A stretch of DNA of 23,604 nucleotides from CAZDAM01 sp964503595 (GTDB lineage Bacteria; Muiribacteriota; UBA6191). Where the stretch lies: assembly GCA_964503595.1 (NCBI GenBank), contig CAZDAM010000055.1, positions 1-23,604 of the forward strand, read 5' to 3'. The notes below the pieces were generated by a model, which was not told the origin of the DNA, searched no databases, and saw only the letters and a list, made by a program, of their open reading frames with translations. The position numbers and the translations under genes are program-made. Of the stretch, positions 1-6,389 are shown one piece after another. Within the stretch, counting starts at the first letter, position 1; every line of letters starts with the position of its first letter.

Positions 1-969
1 CAGGAGATCAGACAGCAGGGCAGTATGTTTTTTCACAACGACTCCCTGGCCATTTCTGCCATGCCGGTATCCCTGTTTTCCGGCTGGACGGTTCTTTCCC
101 TGCAATCCACTCAGGCAATGAATCAGCGGCTTGAAAATCTGAACCGGGGGTTCTGGCTGGCTCTTGTGTTCACAGTGGGCATTACTGCCCTGGTTCTCTG
201 GCTGATTATCATGAGAATTGAAAATATCTCGAGCTCCTTGAAAGAGGGTTTTCGGGAGTTTGATCGAGGCAAAACCGACCATCAGCTCATCAGTCGGGGG
301 TGGGATGAAGGAACCAAAGCAACTCAGGCCTTCAATCATTTTCTGAAAGAAGCTGCGACCATGCAACGGATGCTGCCTTTTGTTTCCAAACCCATGCTGG
401 ATCTTCTTTCCGAAGGGGAAGAGTCCCTGAAACAGGAACATGAGGCGGTGGTTCTGTTCTCTGATATCCGCTCCTTTACGACAATTTCCGAGAATTGGAG
501 TCCGGAAGAAGTTGTTGAGATGCTCAATGCCTATTTTGAAATCTGGCAGCGTCACGCTGAAAAATTCGGGGGGGTCGTGGAGCGCTTCATTGGAGATGCA
601 ATCCGGATTGTATATTTTGCCAACCGCAGCCAGCATTATCTTCAGGATGCCATTGAAACCGCAATTGCCGTACGCCGTGAGTTACCGTCCCTGAACCAGG
701 CCCGCGAGGCTCAGGGACAGTTCACCATTCAGAACGGGGTAGGCCTGTGCCGGGGCAAAGTAAGGATTCTTCTGGTCGGAGATGACAGCAAACTGGAATT
801 TCTGGCCCAGGGATATGCGGTATATCGCAGCGAAGAACTGGAAACAATGAGTAAAGAAGGGCAAGGCACCCAGATTTTGCTGGATGACTCTCTGGCCAGT
901 GAAATGAAGCCCTTTTACTCCCTCATTGATGGCCCCGGTAGTGGTTGCAGCGAAATCCTCAGGTTCTAG
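1..969 (+). CDS. Membrane-anchored class III adenylate/guanylate cyclase-like protein, 5' end outside window
   Basis: The frame is open from base 1, so the gene starts upstream; the first in-window ATG is at 25, and residues are numbered from it. The N-terminal stretch (about 1-40) looks like the membrane-proximal end of an extracytoplasmic sensor domain. One membrane helix follows (about 43-63), then a HAMP-like linker and a class III nucleotide cyclase domain (about 135-300). Both metal-binding aspartates are visible: D147 in FSDIRSFT and D191 in RFIGDAI. The late catalytic segment, normally GDxVNxAxRLE, reads GYAVYRSEELE (263-273), so the base-selecting Asp and the transition-state Asn and Arg are not recognisable. 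The lysine usually found before the second metal Asp is Arg. It may bind nucleotide or act as a regulator rather than make cAMP. The last 11 bases overlap the convergent methyltransferase gene. Confidence 0.8.
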   Translation, partial: QEIRQQGSMFFHNDSLAISAMPVSLFSGWTVLSLQSTQAMNQRLENLNRGFWLALVFTVGITALVLWLIIMRIENISSSLKEGFREFDRGKTDHQLISRGWDEGTKATQAFNHFLKEAATMQRMLPFVSKPMLDLLSEGEESLKQEHEAVVLFSDIRSFTTISENWSPEEVVEMLNAYFEIWQRHAEKFGGVVERFIGDAIRIVYFANRSQHYLQDAIETAIAVRRELPSLNQAREAQGQFTIQNGVGLCRGKVRILLVGDDSKLEFLAQGYAVYRSEELETMSKEGQGTQILLDDSLASEMKPFYSLIDGPGSGCSEILRF

Positions 970-1546
970 GCCTGGTCCCAACTGCGTTGACCATGAGATA
1001 GGGCATATAAACTCGATGAATATCTGTTTGAACTTCAAGAGTAATTCGTACAGAATTATCGGTATCGGAACTTCCGGGGACAAAAGGAATATGTTCTCCT
1101 GGTATGTTCGTAGAGTACATAGCATCACTCCAGCTTAGGTCCGGAAACAGAAGAGGCAGACTGGTTGGGGAAAATCTCCAGTAATCATCCGGATACATGT
1201 GGTAGCGCCAGACCCAGGGAACCGACAGGAAAACCTGGCCACCAGGCTTGAGCAGGTTCTGGATTTTTTCGGCCATGACCCAGGGGCGTTTGGTGTGCTC
1301 CATCACTGAACAGCAAAGAATCAGGCCAAAATAATTCTGGGTTAAATGTTCGGACTGGGTTTCGATATCAAGCACCATATCCACGTTAGGACCGGCTTCC
1401 AGATCCACACCCATATATTCCACATCCGGATTTTCCTTGCGGATGGAATAGGTGCTGCCGTAATCCTTGCTACCGATTTCCAGAATAGGGCCTTCAAACG
1501 AAGGAACCAGTTTCTTGATCAGAAGTTCCTGATTGCGATCTCCCAT
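959..1546 (-). CDS. Class I SAM-dependent methyltransferase
   Basis: This 195-residue protein has a Rossmann methyltransferase fold. Motif I is LEIGSKDYGS (about 22-31), motif II is GVDLEAG (about 46-52), and a late motif reads CCSVMEHTKRPW followed by LKPGG, as in the type 11 methyltransferase family. The C-terminal half is rich in aromatic residues (W, Y, F), and no substrate can be named. It starts 9 bases after the phosphofructokinase stop and has its own AGGAGA ribosome site, so it is probably the second gene of that operon. Its 3' end overlaps the cyclase gene by 11 bases. The family call is firm; the substrate is unknown. Confidence 0.85.
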   Translation of the reverse strand: MGDRNQELLIKKLVPSFEGPILEIGSKDYGSTYSIRKENPDVEYMGVDLEAGPNVDMVLDIETQSEHLTQNYFGLILCCSVMEHTKRPWVMAEKIQNLLKPGGQVFLSVPWVWRYHMYPDDYWRFSPTSLPLLFPDLSWSDAMYSTNIPGEHIPFVPGSSDTDNSVRITLEVQTDIHRVYMPYLMVNAVGTRPRT

Positions 1547-1555
1547 ACAATTCTC

Positions 1556-2911
1556 CTATGCCTTGAGGGTCATGTCCCTGGGTTGGCGGGTGACTTCAAG
1601 AACGGATTGCCAGAACAGGCTGTCCTGACTGATTTTGCGACGAGCCGAGATGGTCTGGTGAATGGGAACATGGGTGAAGATGCGACTCCAGTAACCGGTA
1701 ATCAGACCGGTTTTTCCCGCCATCGCAGCGTGAACGGCTCCCTGGCCCAGCCTGAGACAGAACAGGGCATCATTGGCATTTGCTGGTACGGACCGGATGA
1801 GATAGGAAGGATCAATGTACTTGATGGTCGGTCTTAAAGGATGGCCCTTGAAGTGTTCGGTGACCTTGCTCTTAATCAAAAGGCCGATATCTCCGAGTTT
1901 CTTGTTTCCGCTGGCATCGGTCTGGCCATCTTCGTCGAAAAAGCGCTGGCCGGATCCTTCAGCTACGGCAATGACACAATGTTTCTTGTAGTTCAGCCGA
2001 CGTTCAATGGTTGCCATGAGACCATTCGGACCGGCAAAGTCAAAATCGACTTCGGGAACGAGGCAGACATTGACATCCATTGAAGCAAGGACAGTCTGAG
2101 CGGCAATATAGCCTGACTCACGCCCCATCAGTTTGACGATACTGATACCGTTGTGAGCACCTTTGGCTTCAATATGAGCGGCATCAATCGCCCGCTTGGC
2201 TTCCATGACAGCCGTTTCAAATCCGAAGGTCTTTTCGACGTAGTTCAAATCGTTATCGATGGTTTTGGGGACACCAACAACGGCTTTCTTCAGACCCTGG
2301 CGTTCCAGTTCCTCGACAATCTCCAAAGCCCCGCGCTGGGTCCCGTCGCCACCGATGGTGAAAAGAATATCGATATTGTTTTCAACCAGAAAGGCCACCA
2401 TTTCCTTCACGTTCTGCGGCCCGCGGGAAGAGCCCAGGATGGTCCCTCCCTGGGTGTGGATATTGGAAGTGGAATAGCCGTTGAGGACCTTGAGGTTATG
2501 ACCGAACTTGGCGGTCAGTCCTTCATAGCCATAAGGAACACCGTAGATGGTGTTGATGCCATAAAGGTTGGCCGTAAAGACAAGGGCCCGGATCACGTTG
2601 TTCAGGCCAGGGCAGAGTCCTCCGCAGGTGACGATCGCGCAGGTTGTACGGGCAGGATCAAAATAGATTTTGCGTCGGGGACCGGCGATCTCGAATTCAG
2701 GGAGCTCATTGCCGTGCCGGGAGCGGTAGTCATCCATGTCCCGCAGGCTGTAAAAGTAGTTCACCCGGAATGCATCATCAACAAAATTCTTGCCTTCCGA
2801 GACAAAGGGACTGTCAAACAGACAGGGGCCCAGAGTGCCAATGCCAAAATCCAGCCGGTTATCCATATCTACTTGTTTGACGACCAGATTGGAACCTGAT
2901 TCAACACTCAT
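1556..2911 (-). CDS. pfkA: ATP-dependent 6-phosphofructokinase, plant-like group
   Basis: It phosphorylates fructose 6-phosphate to the 1,6-bisphosphate in glycolysis. The 451 residues are longer than the roughly 320 of E. coli PfkA; the extra length is an N-terminal extension of about 85 residues, as in plant and trypanosome-type enzymes. Visible motifs are GGLCPG (97-102), GGDGT (187-191), PKTIDND (215-221, catalytic D219) and GRESGYIA. G190, at the position equivalent to E. coli Gly104, indicates ATP rather than pyrophosphate as donor. K216, equivalent to E. coli 124, is the residue seen in both PPi enzymes and the plant-like ATP group. The start is supported by AAGGAG five bases upstream. 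An extended -10 lies just ahead. Donor specificity is inferred from these two positions only. Confidence 0.93.
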   Translation of the reverse strand: MSVESGSNLVVKQVDMDNRLDFGIGTLGPCLFDSPFVSEGKNFVDDAFRVNYFYSLRDMDDYRSRHGNELPEFEIAGPRRKIYFDPARTTCAIVTCGGLCPGLNNVIRALVFTANLYGINTIYGVPYGYEGLTAKFGHNLKVLNGYSTSNIHTQGGTILGSSRGPQNVKEMVAFLVENNIDILFTIGGDGTQRGALEIVEELERQGLKKAVVGVPKTIDNDLNYVEKTFGFETAVMEAKRAIDAAHIEAKGAHNGISIVKLMGRESGYIAAQTVLASMDVNVCLVPEVDFDFAGPNGLMATIERRLNYKKHCVIAVAEGSGQRFFDEDGQTDASGNKKLGDIGLLIKSKVTEHFKGHPLRPTIKYIDPSYLIRSVPANANDALFCLRLGQGAVHAAMAGKTGLITGYWSRIFTHVPIHQTISARRKISQDSLFWQSVLEVTRQPRDMTLKA

Positions 2912-2931
2912 AAGCTCTCCTTGAGCCGCGG

Positions 2932-2937
2932 ATTATA
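2932..2937 (-). promoter_or_regulatory. Extended -10 promoter of the phosphofructokinase operon
   Basis: On the minus strand the sequence is TGC-TATAAT, a perfect -10 hexamer with the extended TGn motif. It lies about 20 bases before the pfkA ATG, implying a leader of only about 14 bases that still contains the AAGGAG ribosome site. No good -35 hexamer is visible, which is usual for extended -10 promoters. Confidence 0.55.
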
Positions 2938-3081
2938 GCATGGCTCGATATCTGGAAAAGGTTTCGGTATCCCGTGGATTTTTTTTACGGGAATTGAAAC
3001 GCTCGGGGTTTTCTTAAGCGTTAGCCATTCAGACAAGAATGAAATCATGAGTGTCCAGTATCTTCACGTAAGAGGAGAATC
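2938..3081. other. Gene-free stretch with two small inverted repeats
   Basis: No long gene is seen here. Two inverted repeats are visible: CCCGT...ACGGG (2971-2991, loop containing eight T) and AACGCT...AGCGTT (2998-3022). Either could be an RNA hairpin, but neither has the hairpin-plus-T-run of a convincing terminator. A 12-codon frame starts at ATG 3046 and ends in a TGA that overlaps the ATG at 3082. It has no clear ribosome site, so I do not call it a gene. Confidence 0.4.
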
Positions 3082-3243
3082 ATGAAACTTCGTTCCCTGC
3101 TGATGGGTTTAAGCTTTCTTCTGAGTGTAATTGGCTGAAGGCAGACCTTGAAAATGAGCCGACACATGCAGGTATACATTGATGAAGCTGTTAAGGGGTT
3201 GAAAAAAAATCTGGGTCCGGGGTTCGGTTCGGGACTCTCATAG
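3082..3243 (+). pseudogene. Small lipoprotein-like reading frame interrupted by TGA at the lipobox cysteine position
   Basis: An AGAGGAG ribosome site precedes ATG 3082. The first 18 codons read MKLRSLLMGLSFLLSVIG, a classic lipoprotein signal peptide ending in a lipobox-like SVIG. Codon 19, where the lipid-modified Cys would sit, is TGA (3136-3138). The same frame then continues open for 34 codons (RQTLKMSRHM..., DEAVKGLKK...) to a TAG at 3241. The simplest reading is a small lipoprotein gene broken by TGC/TGT to TGA, or a sequencing error. Recoding of UGA, for example as selenocysteine, is possible, but I see no convincing bacterial SECIS; a 4-bp hairpin (AAGG-CAGA-CCTT) directly follows. 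TGA is a normal stop in neighbouring genes. No named family is recognised. Confidence 0.45.
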
Positions 3244-3381
3244 GCATCGGCAGCAGTAAAAGACAACCGGCTTCACACAACAGATTCTGAGCAGGAGGAC
3301 TATCCTTCTGTGGTCCATATGCCAGTGAGCAGCAGGTGATTTCATGTGTGTGACGGTTTCTATGGTTTACATAAAAACAAG
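3244..3381. other. Gene-free stretch before terminator
   Basis: I see no credible coding frame, promoter or RNA here. A GCAGGAGGA string at about 3291-3299 looks like a ribosome site, but no open frame of useful length follows it. Confidence 0.4.
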
Positions 3382-3413
3382 GAAAACAACCCCCTTTTCC
3401 GGGGGTTGTTTTC
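3382..3413. terminator. Strong bidirectional intrinsic terminator
   Basis: This is a perfect 13-bp stem (GAAAACAACCCCC paired with GGGGGTTGTTTTC) around a 6-base loop. The A-rich outer stem becomes a U-rich 3' arm on either strand. It lies 39 bases beyond the cytochrome c peroxidase stop on the minus strand. It would also end any plus-strand transcript from the small lipoprotein-like frame. Confidence 0.85.
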
Positions 3414-3452
3414 AAACATCCTGCCGCATCAGCAAGCCACTTTAAACGGCTT

Positions 3453-4481
3453 TCAGTTTACATCCAGGGGCGCCACGCTCATATCTCCTTTAGGGAGCTG
3501 GGGCATTGGTACGTAAGGGCGCTCACCTTCAAGCGCATTGAAGAAGCTCACAATTGCCTTGGCATCCTCATCGGAAAGATTTTTATCAAGCTGGTTTTCA
3601 GCCATGATATGTACGGCCTCCTCAAGTGAGCTGACAGCTCCATTATGCAGATAAGGTTCAGTCAGAGTAATGTTCCTTAGGCTTGGTACCTTGATTTTTC
3701 CCTCAGCATCACCTTTGAACCCAGCTCCGATATGATCATATTTGTATTTGCCGTAAGTCGGAAACTTCTCCATTTTGGTTCCACCAAGATTGATGTCGGT
3801 GTGACAGGCAGTACATCCGGTATCCATAAAGACTTTCAGACCGTACTTTTCTTCGGCACTCAAAGCTTTGACGTCACCCCTCAGGAAGCGGTCAAAACGG
3901 GAAGGAGTCAGAAGAGTGCGCTCAAAGGAGGCAATGGCCTGTCCGATCCGAACCAGATTGATGGTGTCATCCCCAAACGCTTTCTGAAATTCTTCCACAT
4001 ACTTTGGAGTTGCCTTGATCCGCTTGACGACCATTTCTTCGGTTGCGGCCATTTCCACGGGATTGATAATTGGACCAGTGGCCTGCTCCTCAAGATCCTT
4101 GGCTCTGCCGTCCCAGAACTGCTTGATGTTGAAAACGGAATTGAAGACCGTCGGGGAATTGAGGTGATTCGGATTGATCGTCCATTTATGGCCGATCGAA
4201 GCCGGGACATTGTCAACTCCACCCAAAGCAACATTGTGGCAGCTGTTGCAGGAAATCAATCCGCTTTTGGAAAGACGGCCGTCAAAATAGAGTTTCTTGC
4301 CCAACTCCACTTTGGCAGGGTTGGAAGGATTCTCCGGGTTATGGGTCAGTTTTCGGATGTCTGCCATGCTCATAGGCAGGGGTTTGAAATGGATACGTGC
4401 CTGTTCGAGTACCTGCATGTCATCTGCAGAATTGCAGTGCAGGATTCCGACAAGAGCAAAAGCAAGTGTTTTCTTCCACAT
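3453..4481 (-). CDS. Periplasmic di-haem cytochrome c peroxidase (CCP/MauG family)
   Basis: It reduces hydrogen peroxide to water with electrons from small cytochromes in the periplasm. The 342-residue precursor begins with a signal sequence (MWKKTLAFALVGILHC, probable cleavage around 16-20). It has two c-type haem sites, CNSCH (78-82) and CTACH (223-227), the usual layout and length for bacterial di-haem peroxidases. Conserved family stretches include GKKLYFDGRLS, FWDGRA and KVPSLRNI...PYLHNG. A Cys at residue 16 raises a weak lipoprotein possibility, but the lipobox is poor. A strong AGGAGG ribosome site precedes the start. It is transcribed alone, away from pckA, and ends at a strong terminator. 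A palindrome over its promoter suggests control by a Fur/PerR-type repressor. Confidence 0.93.
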   Translation of the reverse strand: MWKKTLAFALVGILHCNSADDMQVLEQARIHFKPLPMSMADIRKLTHNPENPSNPAKVELGKKLYFDGRLSKSGLISCNSCHNVALGGVDNVPASIGHKWTINPNHLNSPTVFNSVFNIKQFWDGRAKDLEEQATGPIINPVEMAATEEMVVKRIKATPKYVEEFQKAFGDDTINLVRIGQAIASFERTLLTPSRFDRFLRGDVKALSAEEKYGLKVFMDTGCTACHTDINLGGTKMEKFPTYGKYKYDHIGAGFKGDAEGKIKVPSLRNITLTEPYLHNGAVSSLEEAVHIMAENQLDKNLSDEDAKAIVSFFNALEGERPYVPMPQLPKGDMSVAPLDVN

Positions 4482-4573
4482 GAGTTATCCTCCTCTCCTG
4501 AGGCTGTAGTCCGCACGTCTGTCTCTGCCAGAATGAGTCCTGAATCATACCGGAACTGCAGATATAGCCTGTT

Positions 4574-4592
4574 TTCTGGAATTATTCCAGAA
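4574..4592. promoter_or_regulatory. 19-base palindrome, candidate Fur/PerR-family operator
   Basis: The sequence is TTCTGGAAT-T-ATTCCAGAA, a perfect 9-1-9 palindrome. Its AATnATT core and odd-centred symmetry match the geometry of PerR/Fur-family boxes, although the outer bases differ from the Bacillus consensus. It sits about 5 bases downstream of a minus-strand -10 (4597-4602), so a bound repressor would cover the expected transcription start of the peroxidase gene. The regulator's identity is inference. Confidence 0.5.
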
Positions 4593-4596
4593 TCGA

Positions 4597-4602
4597 AGTA
4601 TA
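4597..4602 (-). promoter_or_regulatory. -10 element of the cytochrome c peroxidase promoter
   Basis: The minus strand reads TATACT, five of six to the -10 consensus. The -35 at 17-base spacing (TGGCGT) is weak. It would give a leader of about 110 bases and place the palindrome at 4574-4592 over the start site. Confidence 0.4.
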
Positions 4603-4661
4603 ACTCAGAGGTTTCTTATACGCCAGCACAGGATCGCGTAGCATATCAGAGCTATTCCTGC

Positions 4662-4667
4662 TACAAT
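4662..4667 (+). promoter_or_regulatory. Extended -10 promoter of pckA
   Basis: TGC-TACAAT is a five-of-six -10 with an extended TGn motif. It predicts a start near 4674 and a leader of about 55 bases ahead of pckA. The upstream hexamer TAGCAT at 17-base spacing is a poor -35. Confidence 0.45.
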
Positions 4668-4729
4668 GCACACCTTTGAAAACACTCAATTTAAGACCAT
4701 GGTGACACTTCGGTTCAGGAGGCATCCGG

Positions 4730-6307
4730 ATGAGCGACTTTGATTTGAAGTATCTGGGAATAGAAAAACCTGTGATTTATCGTAACCTGTCTCCAGCCAG
4801 GCTTTATGAAATGGCTCTGGAAGAGGAAGGAACGACTATCGCATCTACCGGGGCCCTGATTGCTTATTCCGGAGAAAAAACCGGCAGAAGCCCCAAAGAC
4901 AAGCGGATTGTGGAAGAAGCTTCTTCCAAGGACAATGTCTGGTGGGGGGATGTCAACATTCCTATTTCCGAAGACAGCTTTGCGATCAACCGTGACATGG
5001 CGACCTCCTTCCTGGATACCAGAAAAAATATTTTTGTTGTCGACGGTTATGCCGGATGGGATCCTGAATACCGGATTGCCGTCAGAATTGTCTGCGCACG
5101 CGCCTATCATGCTCTTTTCATGCACAACATGCTCATCCGTCTCAAGCCTGAAGAACTAGGCGGTTTCAAGCCCGAGTGGACCATCATGAATGCTGGCCAG
5201 TGTGCTGCTTCCACCAATGTGGCGGGCGTAAAATCCAAATCCTCTGTCAACCTGAATCTCAGATCCAAGGAAATGGTCATTCTCGGTACGGAATATGCTG
5301 GTGAAATGAAGAAGGGTGTTTTCACGATTCTTCAGTATCTTCTCCCTCTCCAGGGCGCCCTTTCCATGCACTGCTCTGCCAATGAAGGCCCCGGTGGCGA
5401 TACAGCCCTGTTTTTCGGCCTTTCCGGCACAGGAAAGACCACTTTGTCCGCAGATCCGAAGCGGGCTCTGATTGGAGATGACGAGCACGGCTGGACCGCT
5501 GACGGGATCTTTAATTTCGAAGGGGGATGCTATGCGAAATGTATTGATCTGACCGAAGAGAAAGAGCCTGAAATCTGGCAGGCCATCCGTTTTGGCTCCG
5601 TTCTGGAAAACGTCATTTATGACGAGCACAACCATGAAGTGGATTACACATCTTCTGCCATCACCGAAAATACCAGAACTTCCTATCCGATCGAATACAT
5701 ACCCAACGCCAAGCTTCCCTGTGTTGGTGCCAATCCGAAGAATATCGTCTTTCTGACCTGTGATGCCTTTGGGGTGTTGCCTCCGGTTTCCCGTCTGACT
5801 CCTGGTCAGGCCATGTACCATTTCATCAGCGGCTATACCGCCAAGGTTGCCGGAACTGAAATGGGGGTAAACGAACCCAAGGAAACCTTCTCGGCCTGCT
5901 TTGGTTCTGCCTTTCTGGTCTGGCACCCTATGAAATATGCTGAGCTCTTGAGTGCTCACATCAAGCGTACAGGTGCCTCGGTATGGCTGGTCAATACAGG
6001 TTGGACCGGCGGCTCTTACGGGGTGGGCAACCGCTTCAGTCTGAGGTATACCCGGGCCATCATTGATGCTATCCATGAAGGAGCCCTGAATGAGGCATCC
6101 TTTGAGACTGAGCCTTTCTTTGGTCTGAGCATTCCAACGGCTTGCCCCAATGTTCCGTCTGAAGTCCTCAATCCAAAGGTAACCTGGGCAGATAAGGCTT
6201 CTTACGATGCCACAGCGAAAAAACTTGCTGGTCTGTTCAACGAAAACTTCAAACAGTATGCGGATCGTGCAGGTCAGGAAATTCTGGCCGCAGCTCCCAT
6301 CGCATAA
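4730..6307 (+). CDS. pckA: Phosphoenolpyruvate carboxykinase (ATP)
   Basis: It converts oxaloacetate and ATP to PEP, CO2 and ADP, the first committed step of gluconeogenesis, in the cytoplasm. The 525 residues match the usual ATP-type length. Family signatures are visible: the P-loop GLSGTGKT (230-237), the kinase-2 metal motif GDDEHGW (249-255), the early YRNLSPARLYE and TGRSPKDK segments, and the late NTGWTGGSYGVGNR with FSLRYTRA, typical of the ATP-dependent rather than the GTP-dependent class. CAGGAGG lies well placed before ATG 4730. It diverges from the peroxidase gene. A GC-rich hairpin separates it from gltX. Confidence 0.97.
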   Translation: MSDFDLKYLGIEKPVIYRNLSPARLYEMALEEEGTTIASTGALIAYSGEKTGRSPKDKRIVEEASSKDNVWWGDVNIPISEDSFAINRDMATSFLDTRKNIFVVDGYAGWDPEYRIAVRIVCARAYHALFMHNMLIRLKPEELGGFKPEWTIMNAGQCAASTNVAGVKSKSSVNLNLRSKEMVILGTEYAGEMKKGVFTILQYLLPLQGALSMHCSANEGPGGDTALFFGLSGTGKTTLSADPKRALIGDDEHGWTADGIFNFEGGCYAKCIDLTEEKEPEIWQAIRFGSVLENVIYDEHNHEVDYTSSAITENTRTSYPIEYIPNAKLPCVGANPKNIVFLTCDAFGVLPPVSRLTPGQAMYHFISGYTAKVAGTEMGVNEPKETFSACFGSAFLVWHPMKYAELLSAHIKRTGASVWLVNTGWTGGSYGVGNRFSLRYTRAIIDAIHEGALNEASFETEPFFGLSIPTACPNVPSEVLNPKVTWADKASYDATAKKLAGLFNENFKQYADRAGQEILAAAPIA

Positions 6308-6335
6308 TCTCAAGACAAAGACTGATATACATTCC

Positions 6336-6379
6336 GGCGGGCGTCCTGATTCCATGGCGCCCGCCCTTGATTTTCAAGG
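6336..6379 (+). promoter_or_regulatory. Two consecutive hairpins between pckA and gltX
   Basis: The first is GGCGGGCG (6336-6343) pairing with CGCCCGCC (6358-6365), an 8-bp GC stem that could act as a weak terminator or attenuator; the downstream T stretch is short. The second, CCTTG-ATTTT-CAAGG (6365-6379), pairs with the AAGG of the gltX ribosome site and could mask it. The two share a base at 6365, so they may compete. Whether this is regulation or chance is not decided by sequence. Confidence 0.4.
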
Positions 6380-6389
6380 TGAAATGACA

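Noticed and set aside
2153..2899. Plus-strand open frame (248 codons) opposite phosphofructokinase
   Set aside because: It is antisense to a gene with complete catalytic motifs and has no domain of its own.
3046..3085. 12-codon frame (MSVQYLHVRGES) overlapping the start of the small lipoprotein-like frame
   Set aside because: It has no ribosome site and no regulatory codon run; a leader peptide role cannot be supported.
3139..3180. Possible SECIS after TGA 3136
   Set aside because: The only stems are a 4-bp AAGG/CCTT directly after TGA and a 3-bp stem around GGT about 34 bases downstream; both are too weak to call.
3732..4679. Plus-strand open frame (315 codons) opposite the cytochrome c peroxidase
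   Set aside because: It covers the peroxidase and its promoter, and no family features are visible.
5156..6355. Long minus-strand open frame (399 codons) opposite pckA
   Set aside because: It is antisense to a clear pckA with all family motifs and has no recognisable domain.
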